A stretch of 64,000 nucleotides of DNA from Setophaga petechia (taxonomy: Eukaryota > Chordata > Aves > Passeriformes > Parulidae). Positions 37,701 to 52,435 of this stretch are shown in pieces; position 1 is the stretch's first letter; the number at the start of each line of letters is the position of its first letter. The stretch lies in contig JANCRA010000011.1 of assembly GCA_024362935.1 (NCBI GenBank), positions 6,627,501-6,691,500 of the forward strand, in the 5' to 3' direction. The position numbers were made by a program, and so were the translations under genes. The notes under the pieces were generated by a model, which saw only the letters and a program-made list of their open reading frames with translations, searched no databases and was not told where the DNA came from.

Positions 37701-37964
37701 AAAAGGAAATTGCTGAAGTAAGAAGTTAAGAAGACTCTTACTGGAATCAGTTCCAAAGGAAAAAAATGTGAGTCTATCTGATTGCTCTTGCCAGCACCAA
37801 TAATACGGATATAAAATCAATTTGGCCAATGCCCTACTATACGCCCTGTATTGCTTGTGGAAAGTGTCAATTTGTGAGAGACTTGAGAACAAACCCTTGT
37901 AATCAAACACTGAGGGGTGAAAAGGCCAGACTTACAGAGTGGCTGAAATCAGTTTGTACCTCAT
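34799..37964. other. AT-rich unique DNA, no gene seen
   Basis: No recognisable coding exon, RNA gene or dispersed repeat was seen. Short open frames such as 36097-36336 (minus) and 36861-37130 (minus) show no domain signature. Confidence 0.65.
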
Positions 37965-38270
37965 CACAGAGGCAGAGCTGCTATCTCTCAGTTGCTGGTG
38001 ACCACAAGGAAATTGAGAGAATTTGTGACTGGAAGAGTTCAGATTGGACATTAGGAAATGTATCTTCATGAGAGGATGATCTTGGAATGGTCTCCCCAAG
38101 GAAGTCGTCATGGCATCAAACCTGACAGTTTAAGGAGTGTCTGGTCAATGCTTTCAGTAATATGGTTTAGTTTTACATAGTCCTGTGTGGAGCAGGGGAT
38201 TGGGCTCAGTGATTCTTAGGGGTCCTTTTCAACCTGACACATTCTGGGTTTCTATGATTGTGTTCACATT
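37965..38270 (+). mobile_element. Degraded CR1 LINE 3' fragment
   Basis: The segment has a diverged match to the end of CR1 in + orientation: GAGTTCAGATTGGACATTAGG, AAGGAAGTCGTCATGGCATC, GGGCTCAGTGATTCTTAGGG, and a tail CCTTTTCAACCTGACACATT followed by TTTCTATGATTG. It is more decayed than the copy at 28268 and its left limit is approximate. Confidence 0.82.
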
Positions 38271-39234
38271 ATGCGGGATGTAGTTAAAACCACAAATAAA
38301 GTAGCGTACATGTACAGGAACAGAATTTAAAAACTAACACAGAAAATAGGTGACAACTAACAAGAATTATTATCCCTTATTCTATGATGAGCGATATCAC
38401 AGAATTATTTTAAAATCCTACTTTATGCTACGGGAAAGTGCAATCCTTAACAGTATCAATGTGGACAGCTTTGGATTTCTAAGGACAAACTGTCCTGCAT
38501 AAATTCATGATACTCTGATCCTCAATTCACACACAGACAGTTTAAAAAATTGGTTTTCTATGGGGCATACATAAAAATCAGGTTTTCTCTTCTTTTCTCA
38601 GCAAAAAAAATCCATGAAATGCAAGATTTTTGACACATAAATTATAATTTTAACCAGACATAACATTATTGTGCATTCATGAAATAGAATATAAACTAGA
38701 AAACTGTTTTAGTACATAGTGGACTTCACCTGGGCATTGTAGATTTCTGTTACAATGAAGTCACCATCATCTTTTCCTTGTCTATTATTTAAAAAGAATG
38801 ACTTTGCTTGTTTAGACAGGCAACTCCTTTAAATCTTTTTAATGATAGAGTGCCTCATAGGAAGGTTTAGAAACATGAAATTAACACAAATCTCACATGC
38901 CCCAGTCCCTCAGTCACCCATCATCACAGCAAAAAGCTGTCCTACGATTAGTCCTTTCCTATATTTAATTTTATTTAAAAAATTAATGCCAAGGGAGAAT
39001 TTTGCCTACATGGATTCTTTTTGAAATAGCATCTTTTCATTGTGAAGACTTGTATACTGGATGGTATACCAATGACATGACAACAGGATCTCATTCTTTC
39101 TCATCCAGCTGCAGGTAGATGAATTGTATAAATCCATCAAACAGGAATGCATTTAGGTTCAGTCCTTCAAAATTTGAGCACTGAGAGTCCTTGAGAATTT
39201 GGGCATAGGTGTTTGGACTGAATTCTGGAAAAGA

Positions 39235-39312
39235 CAAAAAAACAAACCAACCAAACAAACACCACCACCAAGGAAAAAGCAACTCAAAAACAACCAACAC
39301 CCCAAACCCTTA
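39235..39312. repeat. A/C-rich low-complexity tract
   Basis: A tract of AAAC/ACC-type repeats (ACAAACCAACCAAACAAAC, then CACCACCACC). Confidence 0.8.
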
Positions 39313-40518
39313 AAAAGTAAAATTAAGAAGTTTTCACAGATGTACACAAGATTCATTTTTCTGACAAACTGTTAATAAAAGCTTTGAAAGAGATAACAGT
39401 TGGCAATTTAAAGTATGAATGACCTTGGCAGAATCAGATTCCAAGTTCAAAGACATTAATAAAAACATTTTGAAGGGAAAATTAATAAAATCTAAAAGAA
39501 AATTAAAGAAACTGGAAAACTGCTTCTGGGTGAAATTTTTCACTGACTTGCTTTCTCTGCTTTTCAGAAAGAGATTATTCTATGATCATGGGTTTAAAAT
39601 CTCTTTGGAAAGTCAACTTCATCTGCTTGTGGAGCCCCTTTAGCGGAATTCTTGTGGAATCTCCTTAGTGATCACAGAAGACAATAAATGCATAGAAGAC
39701 AGCAAGCATATATTCATCTCATTTCCCAAAAGGGGAAAATTGCATCATAAAAATGGAGAAAGAAAGTTTTTTAAAATATAAATTATAGAAGAGATATTAA
39801 TTACATTGAAAATAATAGCAGAAAAGAGAAATTTGGATCACATTCTGACTTTCAAACCGACAGACTGTTTATGGGGTATTTTTCTTTCTTTGCATAGGAA
39901 AAATGCAAATATTGAAAGAGAAGCATTATCTAAGCTAGAATGGTGATAAAATCTGAATTTACTAAAGAATGGAAGACCCTGAGAAAGCCAGACATCACAT
40001 ATTTTTTGAGCACACTTAGCTAGTGAAGTGAATCTTCCCTGGCAAAACAATCTAATGCAGAAGGAGCTGGCATTTGCCTAGAAGTTTCTACACACTTCTC
40101 CATCTCTTCTAGAATGCAATAATCCTCTTGCTGATTACTTTAAAGAATATAAAACTTATTTTAGATAATATAACCTTAAAAAATTATTAATTTCTCCAGA
40201 AACTAGCAATTAGATTAATTTTCTGGGAACACCTCCTCTCCAATTCTATTTTTTAAGCAATCAAACTTACTTCCCCCATCCAGTCATGTCTGAACATCTG
40301 TATTGCCAGCCTCAGTGGCAGCTGCAATTCAAAGCTGTTACCATATGCAACTCAAAGTACCATCTATGTTAGCTGATGGAATATTCTGTTCAAGTACCTT
40401 CTGCTCTTTCAGACATTACCTAACATCTTTTACCTAAATCAGACAAATATCACTTGTCTGACAAGCCTCACAAATTCAGACTTTTTTCAAGTAATTACAA
40501 GACAAAAAACCTACTGTA

Positions 40519-40580
40519 ACACACACAGCCCCCCCAGCCACCCTGTCTCACAGACACACAGAGACACAGACACACACACA
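40519..40580. repeat. Impure (CA)n microsatellite
   Basis: ACACACACAGCC is followed by CACAGACACACAGAGACACAG and ACACACACACA, interrupted by C- and GA-rich bases. Confidence 0.85.
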
Positions 40581-40730
40581 TCCCTGGGTAAACTTAATAA
40601 GGCAATTTACTGATTTTTTTTAGGTCTGAAAATGCATGGGAAAGAACCAGATGCTCCTTAGTGAGTAGTATTTGAAGATGCTTTCCCTTTAATTTTCAGC
40701 ACCTCTATGAGATTCATGTCATATGCCCTG

Positions 40731-40774
40731 GTACTAGTTTCATTATCTGGTTAGACAGATAATGAAACTAGTAC
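40731..40774. repeat. Perfect 19-bp inverted repeat, 6-nt loop
   Basis: GTACTAGTTTCATTATCTG (40731-40749) and its exact reverse complement (40756-40774) flank GTTAGA. A further GACTAGTACC copy of the arm end lies at about 40778-40787. Confidence 0.95.
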
Positions 40775-42872
40775 TAGGACTAGTACCATTCCTACAAATC
40801 ACAAGGGTGCCAAGGAGCTAAGTCCCCCAGCTTAAATTTTCTTTTTTGGTAAAGTAGAAAATATATTGTTCTCAGGAACATCAATTACGATTGCTACATG
40901 TTCTTTATACTAGGAATGCATATTTTCAAGAAGGCAATCAGAGAAAGTTTTCTTTATATTTACCACTCAACATTAACACAAACTGTACTATCACAGGTGT
41001 CTTAAAGTCTATAACTAAGAGTATGAAGTTAGAGAAACCTATTCCTTTACAGATTCTTCATACAGTGTAAATGCTCTAAAGCCAAGCCTCTCAGTACTAC
41101 ATGAATCTCATTTATGATGCAATTAATATATCTTTATTACTGGCTTCTGCTACCCACATAATGATGATTTTCCTCCCACAGTAAACACTAAGTAATGATA
41201 AATTCTGTACTGGAAATGAAACCTTCCTCTGTTTTGAAGTACCCTATGTTTAATCATAAAAAACCATGCAGATATATTCTATGCTCCAGAGTAAAACTTT
41301 GTACTGATATGTGGTAACTACCTACAGCCTGAAAATATCTTTGAAGTGTATCAGGGTCTATGCTGTACAATTTTTAGCAGAGTCCTTTCCCTGGTACTGG
41401 GGCAGTAATGACATAGAGAAACAGTTTTTGACCAAAAAAATTTCTTGGGAATAGTCTACAAGTTTGCTAATACCGTAGTCACTTCACAGACATCACAGAC
41501 GCAAAATCTGATTCCTTAAATGTTCGCTATGGGGTTTATTTATTTAACATTTATCTCACACTTAAAGTATGGCTTTTCCAGAGGGCATGATGGACCATAT
41601 CACTTTGGGGTTTTCAGGAAAATGAGAGCTAAAATGAAGAGCTAGTTGTACAACAAGAGATCAGATGTCCCAGAATGTGTCCCGTGTCACTGCCTCTATA
41701 CACTCATGGGCACAGATTGTGTGGGTGGGACAAGAGGAGAACTAAAGTCCTGAAGGGTTATCCATGTGCCATATCAGGGCCCAGATCTTGGATTTATTAC
41801 TTTAAACACAACAAAATTGCTATAATTTTTGAATACTGAATTATTTCCATTGAGTGTGTCCATATTCCTTTGAGGCTCTACTATGGATTCAAGACCTGAC
41901 CTTGCACATCCAAATATACAGTTTACATCACAGTCTACATGTGAATGCATGCCCCATCTGATTACATTTTGAACAACTGAGATTCTATAGTTTTAGAGAA
42001 TTGAATATTTATAATATAATTCCAATATAGTATCTTCTATTATGGAATGAATTTATGATCATTTAAAGAAAAAATGTTATTTCTGTTCTTAGACAGATGT
42101 ATGTGCAAACAGTTTAATTTATTTTTTTCCTGTTCAATATTACAGCATCTTCGCTAGATGAGAGTAGTTTCAGTACTTTGAGGGAAATAATATTTAATTT
42201 TCAATTTTTGGCTGGTTTAACTACATAAAGGGTCATGACACATAATCACTGTCAATTCAGGGACTCAGCTACCAAACTGCTCCTTACCAAACTGACCTGT
42301 GGAACAATATAATGCAAACAAAATCTGGAAATTTTATTGTAAAAGTTACTTTACAAAATTGTTTTTAAATTGCGGATATAAGGTTGAAATAACAAGTTTT
42401 TTTTTTCTTAATTTTCTCAAGCAGAATATAGAGCTGTTCATTCTCATATCTGTATTTATACAGATATGTCTTATAGACACCTTCAGGAACACTGGATAAT
42501 GAGGAATATTGTTCAGAACATAGATGAGTGAATGGCTTGTTATGAATAATTTATTTAAATCCTTTTTGCAGATTGCAGTTTCTTCAAATTTATAAAATGC
42601 TCAGAATTAAAATAGCTACTTTAAAAAAAGTTTTCATTTTAGGCACTGAATATAAACTATTTTTTATAGAGTATTTGTGTGTTGGATGCCTTGATCAACA
42701 AAGTCATAGAGGTACTGTTCTTATTTCTTGATTGGATAGACATCCAAGCAGCTCTACTGCAAATCCTCACATATGCAAAGATAAATTTAGATTTCAGGTT
42801 ATTTTCATAGAAGTGACTGTGTTTTCTGCCTGCAAACATTTTAGCCACAAAAAGTAATTTGTACAGGCGTTA

Positions 42873-42938
42873 ATAAAAAACAAAAACAAAAACAAAAAAA
42901 ACCCCAAAAACAACAACAAAAAAACAACCCACAAAAAA
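42873..42938. repeat. A-rich (CAAAA)n tract
   Basis: AAAAACAAAAAC-type repeats are followed by AACAACAAC. This is a simple low-complexity tract. Confidence 0.85.
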
Positions 42939-43672
42939 GCCACATGAAGGATAAAATGGGATTAGAAGGAAAGGCACAAAAAAAGTCAATCAGATAATCA
43001 CAGAAAATATTTTGCATTATCTTTCTTTAGCTGATTTATAACTATTAAATTGTTATTACTTTCTTTCTGTTAGTTTTTCCATAATTCAGGAAATAAGGTC
43101 TGCAAACTGTCATTTCTTTCTATGAGTCTTCTGTCTCCTCTGTTTATTGAAAGATCTAAACCTGTTTTTCTTCTGTGCTAAATAATTACATGTCCTTTCC
43201 ACGACATTTGAAAATCAATAAAGCATAATATTTAAAGGAAAAGTCAAAGCATGAATTTTTCATGGATAGATTATAGATTAATCTGATTGTTCTGAAAATG
43301 ACTATTTTACAGGCATATGCAACTAACTGAAAGGAAATAGGTACAATCTTTCTCATGTATACCTTTCTCAGTGTACCTCTAAAACCAAAAAATATCAGTG
43401 TCCTATGGCTTCTTCACATTCTGAAAAGAATTAATTTACTACCGACATAAATCTGGTGGGGTTCCAAGTCACTCTGTTGTTCAGACCAAGACCTGTAAGA
43501 ATGTATTACAGTTCTTTCTGTAACCAAACTGATGTCTGCTTTTGACATATTCAGATGCTCAGGAGATGTCTGTTATGTGAGCTTGTAGTCTGAGACCCTA
43601 ATGCACAGTTAAACAATTTTTATACAAATAAAACATAACAAATTATAATTATGAATAGTTATAGTAGTGATA

Positions 43673-43697
43673 ACAACAGCAGTACTACTGCTGTTGT
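43673..43697. repeat. 12-bp perfect palindrome, 1-nt centre
   Basis: ACAACAGCAGTA and TACTGCTGTTGT flank a single C. Confidence 0.9.
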
Positions 43698-46600
43698 ATA
43701 TTGCACAAACATCAATATAATCATTAGATTTCCTTTTTTAATTCATCACAAAAATATATACCAGAAGACAGTCACTGTCTCTGACAAGAAGCTGGACAGA
43801 GGTTGAAGGCGGCTAGAAAGCTGTAAAGTCATTATTGCAATGTCTCTGTTTGTGTAACTGGGTCTTTAGATCTCATAGGCCCCCTCTCCTTCCTTTGCAC
43901 TAGCAAATTTACAAAAGAAGAAAAGTTTGAGAAAATCTAAGAAAGAAAAGGAAGGCAGAATCATGACATGTCAAAATCAGAAAATAGTTAAGGTCAGAGG
44001 TATTAATAGAATAAAATTATTTTCATATCTAGACTTGTGTCCTACCTACTGGCCCCTAATACACTGGCAACCCTTTCGAAGTAAATCTCTTAGCAGAAGG
44101 AGTCCTCAAGACAACTCTCCAGAAGGAATCCTATTTCTGTCTGACAGTTTTTGACAGAAAGCCAATCCTACTTCAGCCTCTCTCATGAATAAATACATAG
44201 TTATATTATCATTTAAATAGCATTTTACATCTAAGAGTCTCCAAATGCTTATCAAACACTATTCACTTCCATTGCATCCAATTCTTAAGTGACCCTGAAA
44301 GAAGCATCATTTGCCTGAAGAAATTTCTCATTGTTCTTTCAGCCTCTACTAAACTCAAAGTTGGGACATTCAATTCAGAGGCTCCTACTGGACCTTTCCA
44401 GTAGACCAATCCAGACCATCTGCCCTCCTCTGGCACATGAAACTTCCTTTACTTTCAAATGGGTGATGTGTTGATGAAGAATATTTTAACGTGACATTGA
44501 AGATTTAGAGAAAAAGCAGAAGTTTGAAAATTGGTGACAGTAGCCATTTGCCTGGTACATTTTTATCACTTTGTAAACATCCTCCTGTTGCCACCTATGG
44601 GATATGCACAGTGGTGTCTCTGTTTACCCACACTGTCTGGGTTTCTGATTCCTGGTTACCTTGGTCTATATGCCACTGTGTCACAGTCAATGACAGACCA
44701 GACTTAGTCATCTCTGAATATAACTCAGAAATGCTTTTGGGCTTTGAAAAGGTGAAAGCAGTATGTGGGTAGTGTATCTATGGAAAACCACAGACATTCT
44801 ATGCTTTTCCTTGTAATTGGTGAATCACATAAAATGTCTCCTACAGAAAACTGTTGGACAATATATGGATCTGATTTACATTTTTCTTCTGTGATGCATA
44901 TTTTATAGGTTGCTTGAGTCAAAGGAAGCATAAAGACATACTGACTTTTAAATTTTGTTTAGTCTTGTATTCTGCAGTAGTATCAACACAGAGTTTGTGC
45001 TTTCAAAAGAACAATATTCCTTAGCACATAATTGAGACTCTTTCCATTCCTTTTAATGATACGGAAGCTTTTAAATTGATGATCTTGTAGATATTCAAAG
45101 GCCAGGAGGGCAATAAATTTACCGTGTTTAAATCCAGTAGAGATATTGTAGCACTTACTGTGATATTTACCTTAGAAGTTTTTTTCATTAGGCTTCAAAG
45201 GTTTCCATGACATGTTAATATATTGGAATAGTTTTTCTGTATTTTAAATATATTCCAAATACTTTTAGAAAAGTCCTTACTTGCTAATTAGCTTTTTCAA
45301 TAATAATGAAGACTAAAGCTGATATTAGACACCAGTGAAAAAATACTAACAAATGTTCTTATGGTATCAACTATATAATAAAAAAATCATAGTTTAGATT
45401 AAACGGTTCAAAGAAATTAATTTAAGAATGAGACATTTCCACCAAGCATCCTTTCCATTTACCTAGTTCCATTTCATTCTTCTCTGAACCAAGGTTATTA
45501 GAATGTTCTGAGGTTGGTCGGATTTTTAGAAATTAGAAATACAATGTGTTTTATAAAGAGATGATAGTAAAGAAACAGGAATTCAAAATTAAGATGAGCA
45601 GTTAACTGCAGATGGGACATGATCCAACAAAATGCACATTCTCTCTTTGATTTCTTTACATTTACCACAGGAATCTCATAAGTATGGCCAGAGCTCTTAC
45701 CCCCAAAAAATCCTTTTAGCTGTCTGAATTCTGTTCCAGATTCAAGCCTTATTAAATTCAGCATCTTAGTTATTCCCCAGAGGAGTAGTTAGGAGGAAGT
45801 ATAAGTACAGTATTCTTAGCATCTTAATCCAGTTTCCCTCCTAACTCATATATGGGTACCTGCAGGGAATTACAGCTTCACAATTCATCTGTCAGAGCTT
45901 CTTCCATAGGCAGCAGTGCAGTGCACAAGTCTGCCTGTCTACTTCTATGACACAAATGAATAGGGCCCTACAGGACTTCCACCTCCAATCTGAAATCTTG
46001 AATGCTTGCCTTAAAGAACAAGCATTCTTTTCATGGTAGGCTATAATAGTGTACAGATAATGGACACCTATTATTAGCCTCTTGCACTAGATATGCTTAA
46101 TAACTCCTCACATGAAGGCTCCAGAAATGAGGAAATTATAAAAGCAAAGTTTCTTCGCCCTAGATCTTTACTCGTTAGGGCATGCAAATGATCACTTTTG
46201 ATTTACATCAATGAAAAGGTAATGTCTTCTATGTAAGAGAAATATGAGTAAGAACCTCAGGGTTCAGATTGTTTGCAGTATGATGGACAAATACTATCCA
46301 CATTCCCATGGCTTTAAATGTCATGAGTTACTCCAGGGACAGACAAGATTTATTTCAGTTCTGGTGCCATACAGGTTTTTGACCCCCCACATATTTTTTC
46401 ATACAGGCAGCCTATATTCTCCACCCTGTTTTCCCCCTTTCATTTCTCAGTTTTAACAGCAGCTGATGATGCAAAAATAAAGAAAGAAAACATCTCTCAT
46501 TTGAAATATGTCTCCCAAAGATGTTAGTTGAGGGGGGAATTAAAAAGAACACATCAAAACTTAATGTAGAAAATTCCTGCTGAGCTAAGAATTTTTGAGT

Positions 46601-49600
46601 ACTCACATGCTCTCAGCTATGTTGAGGATGGGCCAAAGACGATTTCAATGTACCACCACCACTATTTAATTCTTTCCTCACAGTTTAAGTGAATGGCTCC
46701 TCTTGTAATTTTGAAACTCTTCCCAATGTAATCATTTTAACAAAAATGGCGATTCAGCCTTTGGAATTTCTTCAGCAAATCCTTCTCTGATATTATTTAT
46801 TATTGCACTTTCTGCACCACATAATCTCAGTGACAAGTGTGTCCGGGTAATGTAATTAGATATCACTGGGAAATTGTGTTTATATGACAAATTTTTCAAA
46901 ATCTCTTGCAAATAAAGTGCAAGTTTCAGAAGAACATTTTAGTAATGATTCCATTCTTGCAGTTATTTGTATTTCCACCTGCAATCACCTTTTTGAAATT
47001 TCAGCAATGGAGCTAGAATTTTCTTACCAGACATATGCCTTGGTCTAAAGTTGATAAAATTCACAGAAAGTGAATTCAGCTTTACCCAAAACTGAAGTAT
47101 GTGAAAAAAATGTGTTCCCTATGTTTAGAAATCACTCAATGGCTATTTCTCACAATACCAGAAGCACAGCAAACATTTGAACACAAAACATTGTTTTACT
47201 GAAGATGGGAAGTCCACCCCTTTGCCTCCTCTGTGAAAAAAACCTGCAAGAATATAAGCCCTTCTAAAATTTATGAATCACATGTTATTAGACAGTTATT
47301 TTGAGATTGACTAAAGCCTATGCATGTGTTATGGATGCTTCTGTCTGTGGCTGGGTGAGTGTTGTTACCTAAGCTTCTGTATAATGGGATTTTTCTGCTG
47401 GCCTTCCTCATGACACGCATTTTCTACTGACCTAAGCTGAAGATAAAACTAAACCTAAAACCAATCTAAGAACTGAAAGTTTTCCACCTTAGGCTTATGA
47501 TCCAAACACTCAGAATATTCCTCAGCGATGCTAAACTTAGGAGATGTGGCAAAAGTAGTGACATATCTTGGACCTGCATTTGGGAATCTTGTCATTCACC
47601 ATGGTAACCACAGAACCAGTTTTTCATGCTCTCTACGCCATGGCTAGCTCTTTCTTGTGAACTTGGCTCCTTATCTTAATCTGTTTAATTTTATCTAAAT
47701 AGATAAAAAAATCTGAAAATATTCTGTTACTAAAGATCAAATAAATCAGTCATCTGGATTCCTAGCTTTTATTAGAGAGTCACTGCTTCATGGAGAATCC
47801 AAAATATGGTTGATTTTGGACCTGGTAATTTTAGGTTTAAAAAAAGAAGGTGTCTTTTCAAATGTGCAAAGGAGGGTTTAATGTTAAAAATGCTGCTTCA
47901 AAATGATGAGAATAGCCAAATATCTATCTCTATGAGATCAACAACATGAAAGGCAAATCACTTGCATAATTTATTTATTTTATGGTTTAAGATTCCCAGG
48001 AAGATTCTGTGGTATTAAATGATCAAAAAGACACACCATCCTGAGCCTGGCATATGGCTTTTTTTATAGCCAAAGAAGCTTAACCATAAAATCTAGGAAA
48101 AAAAGACTAGAATTAACCTGGTCAAATGAAACATTTATCTGAAAATCCATACATTAACAAAGCTAATGAGGGTTGTTTATATCAATCTTAATGCCTAAAA
48201 ATCAACTGTATTGTCAACATTTTAAGAAATATTCTGGTCATCAAAAATTACATGAAATTGATCAAAAAAGAAATAAAGATTAAAACTATTAAGTAAAAAG
48301 TAGGTTAATATTCTTAGTCAACACCAGTTCAAAGAATATCCAGAAATATATCCAAAGACTACTTCTGGTATAATAAAGTTTGAAAAATATTTTTCTATCA
48401 GAAGGCCAGGTAAAACAAGACATTCCCAGAAAAAAGTGAGATTATTAGACTTCCTTCAAAATCAAATAGCTTCTAAAAGACAATGCCAGAAGATGATATT
48501 AGAATCCATGACAGCTGCTTGGTGTGTTAACATTACCGTCTAACCCCATATTAAAGGGATTTGATGAGGACATCAGTGAGAGGAAGGGTCTACCCTGGCA
48601 AACTCCATCAGAGAAAATACATGTAATAATGCTAACATTAATTAAGAACATAGAATGGATTAGGTACTCTTTAAGGAGAAGATACTGCTTGAGGTTCAAC
48701 AGTCAATGCACATGCCTGAGAAACTCACAAATATAGACTACTGTTAGAAATAGGCCTTATGTTTTTATGACTATATATACACACATAACCCATTTTGGAA
48801 AATTTTGTATCAAAATCCCAGTGAAAATGGCAACAAAAGTGTATCTGACTTACTCCAGTGTAAGTGGATCTGAGAACACAGTACTGCTTTACTTGCTAAA
48901 ATTATACGCATTACTGTTCTCAGCATCTATTTCTTGCCTTTTCTCAAACATGGAAAGTGTTTCCTGTAGTACTCCAACTCTTATGACTTCAGTGCTAAAA
49001 TGTTTATAGGCTCTAACAAGTATTTCCTGGGTTCAATTGGATGAGTGAGATAACAAAACATTAAACAAGAAATTAATCGCAAACTATAATCTCCACTTTT
49101 TCCTTTGATAAAAAACTGCCTCATATTTAACAACTGACATTGGTGATTATGTGTGCTGGTAATTCAGATCTCAATGGAGTTCCCTGCCAAACCACCCACA
49201 GCAGGAGCTGGCACAAGGCCTATGCTGTGGATGGATCAGAAATGGTGTGTACATAGAATCAAGTAATTGTTCTGGTGGGAGGGAGAGCTGCTCAGTGTTA
49301 GCCAAAAGTGTGGAGAAAAAGTACTAGTTACAGACTGACCTTCTGTGGCAAAACTTTTATCTGGCATAAATATGTACCATACCACTGAAGACCATTAAAC
49401 TGTGCCTGTTTGTGCTCTGGCTATAATTTGGTCTTTACTTTCAATTTCATTAGTAGAGTGATGCAGTTGAGATCCAGTCATTCCTAACCAGATATATATT
49501 TTGCTGCTGTCTTGCTAATGTAGATTTTGAACTTCTGCCAAAATGCCTATACCAAATTTAATTGAATAAATATTGGAATGAATCTAAGTTTGAATCATAA

Positions 49601-50199
49601 ATTCATTTCTGAGGCAGCATCTCCCAGTACTAGATTTCCTTTGTGCATGATCTTCTCTCACAGGTGACACGAAGCCATTCCTACTCAAATCCTTATGATA
49701 AGCAGAAGCCATCTTCCTGGTCACCTCCTATTTCTTCTCTCAATTCATGAAAACCTGTTCTCTCTAATGGCATATTTATTGCTACTCTTGCAGATAGATG
49801 AACTATACCAAGCATAACCTGACCACAGATGCTATAAACCTCACTTTAATCAATCTCTTGCTGTGTTCCTGGAATCAGAATTGGCCTGGCCCCAACTTCA
49901 TAAGCTTGTTATGTCAATGTGCAGGCTGTACAAAACATCAGGTGCATGGGGCACTAATCTGTTTATTTTTGCCCAACAAGCTATAGACTGTTTTCACAAT
50001 ATAGATTTCAGATGAGAAAATGTTTGTTTGCTGGTCACTGACAGTTTAGGATTTCAAGGGCCACTAATCTGTCAAACCTGAGTGGTTCCAGGGTGTTTAG
50101 ACTTGCTATTTCCTAGCAGGTAATCAGATGATAGAGACAGCTTTGATCTTTAAAAACCTAGTTTAGGTTAATTTTATGAAAATCTTTACTCAGAGATAA

Positions 50200-50440
50200 A
50201 TATTAAAGCAGCAGGGGCTGGCCTGATAACAAACTGGATAAGACTAGACCGGAGAGAGAGAAGGTGGCTCCATTTGGCATCTAGTGAGGGACCTGCTGGG
50301 GCAGCATCTGCCATCGTCTGGCACCCAGCAGCAGGTGAGCAACAGGCCTGAGTGCCAGGGAGATCGGTGAGGGCGTGAGCCAGAAGAGCAGCTCCCCCAG
50401 AGGCCCCTCTGACCTCCTTATGGAGCATGGTTAGGATCAA
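50200..50440. other. GC-richer patch of unknown origin
   Basis: About 240 bp is clearly richer in G and C than its surroundings (CCTGCTGGGGCAGCATCTGC, CACCCAGCAGCAGG, GCTCCCCCAGAGGCCCCTC). An 89-codon minus-strand frame spans it but shows no domain. It could be an old transposon fragment or a regulatory island. It is not CR1 3' tail sequence. Confidence 0.5.
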
Positions 50441-52435
50441 GAGGACACAATTCAAATACCAGCACTGTTTTGTAACACTTGCTTACTGTTCAGTTTGGAG
50501 CACTCTATTTTCTGTCTTTTGACAGAAAGGCAACAACCATGGGTTAAAATGTGACAAAGTTTTTTCTAGGCAAAAGATGGAAAACTTCTGCTCATTCCAT
50601 TTTAATACTGAGCTAGATTTGAACCCAGGCCTTAAAAATAGTTTCTGTGAAATCATTATTTCCAAGTTGAAAATGAGGATGCAGCACTAGGGTCTGCAAT
50701 GTGGGAGATGGAAAACACTTTTTCAGTGCATTGATTTTATTTTTTTAAACAGTTGGTTGATGTTTCCCCAAGGTCTGGAAATTAAAGTAAATCATGGAGA
50801 AAATGGGGTAGTGAATAGAGATGAAAACAGACAATCTAATTCGAGCCTTAAATGAATATATCACATTCTTCTGAAAGCTATCCTATGCCAGTACAATTTA
50901 CTGTAAAGATAATATCCCTTTCTGCAGCCATATCCTTGGATGGGCAGAAAATTATATGTATATGATATGATACACAGAAAGTGAAACTCAAATTTCACAC
51001 AGCTTTTAAAAAAAGCATTCAAATACACAAGAATGTAGAATTGTGTTGAAAAAATAAATACACAGAGTGCCATGCTTAATTGCTTAAAAAACCTCTCAAC
51101 ATATTTTATCTGATTGGATGATAAGGTATACTCAATTCTTTAAATGACTACAGAATCTGAGAATTTTTTATGTGTTTTGCTAGGTTTCTATTCAGGTCAA
51201 ATCCCCATTATTTTCAATAACGACTAAGTTTCTAATTTTGTAGATCCAATGAAGGTATAATAACAATTTTTATGACCTGAAAAAAGTTACTCTATATGAA
51301 AAGTCTTAGGCAACATAAAATCAGTTGCACATGGGTCCCATTGAACATGATGATAACATAAAATGGAAAATACAGCATCTTCTCTATCATGTTTCTCAAA
51401 AAGTCAGTTCAACACAGTTTTCTTGAATGGAACCTCTTTGGCATAACCCTGCAAGATGCAGAGTGCTCATAACAATACTGAAATGGCATTCTTGAAATCT
51501 GTATGATATATGACTGATGGGATTCAACATTTTTTAGGTACTTTGGTCATCCTTGGATGTAAAGACACTTGAAATATAGCTATTCATATTGCACAGTAAA
51601 ACCTAAACATTTCTTTCTGGGTCTATATAGGGTTTAAGGTGGTTGAAGAGGGACAATGCCATCTAGTTTCTTTCTTCCAACTATTAGAGTAGTTGTGAAC
51701 TTCATATGAGAGAAAACTTTAAATGACTGTGCATGTTCTGCATAATGTTTTCGAAAGCTCTCTTGGTTGTATTTAAAATGTTGCCTTAGAGCATCCTTAA
51801 GTACTTACTTTTTACCCAGAGTAATTAAAAAATAATGTACAATGGGCAAAACACAGTCCTATGTATGCTGCATGTAAGCCAAAAACTGGCTTAATCTGAT
51901 ACTTACAAAAATGTGATTGTGGTACAACACTAAATAAATTTTCACAAGACAATAAGATTATTATTGAGAGCAATAAATACATCTCAACATCCTGTCATAT
52001 AGAGAATATTCAAAACCTTATGAATTTTAGGATTAATTATATCAAAAGGCTATAAAATGAGAGAAGTGCTAGCTAGGCAGAATTTTGCAGGTCATGTAAT
52101 CCAATACAATTCTTTAATATAGGAGATCACCAGTGTTTAATTAGTAACATCTTTGCCTTACAGAGTCTTGACAAACTCCAGAGATGGAAATTTCATCAAC
52201 TGTTCCAGCACTGCATTACTCCTTATCAGATTTTTTACCTAATCACTGACCTCAGTATTACAAGCCTCAGCTTGTGGCAGGGCAGGCAGCCTGCTTAGTC
52301 CCTAGGAAAATAATAATTTACCTTTATAAAGTCTTTTGATACTGACTTACACAATATTCTTGAAACCAAATGAGTGGATTCCAGTCTAGATGAGTAAAAA
52401 GATGATTGAAGGGTAGTGGGCTCAGAGAGTAGTGG

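Larger units (their letters stand above)
38271..52435. other. AT-rich unique DNA with simple repeats, no gene seen
   Basis: This is the longest featureless part of the window. It contains the simple repeats and hairpins listed separately and a GC-richer patch at 50200-50440. No gene, RNA or CR1 fragment was recognised by eye. Older repeats could be missed without a library search. Confidence 0.6.
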
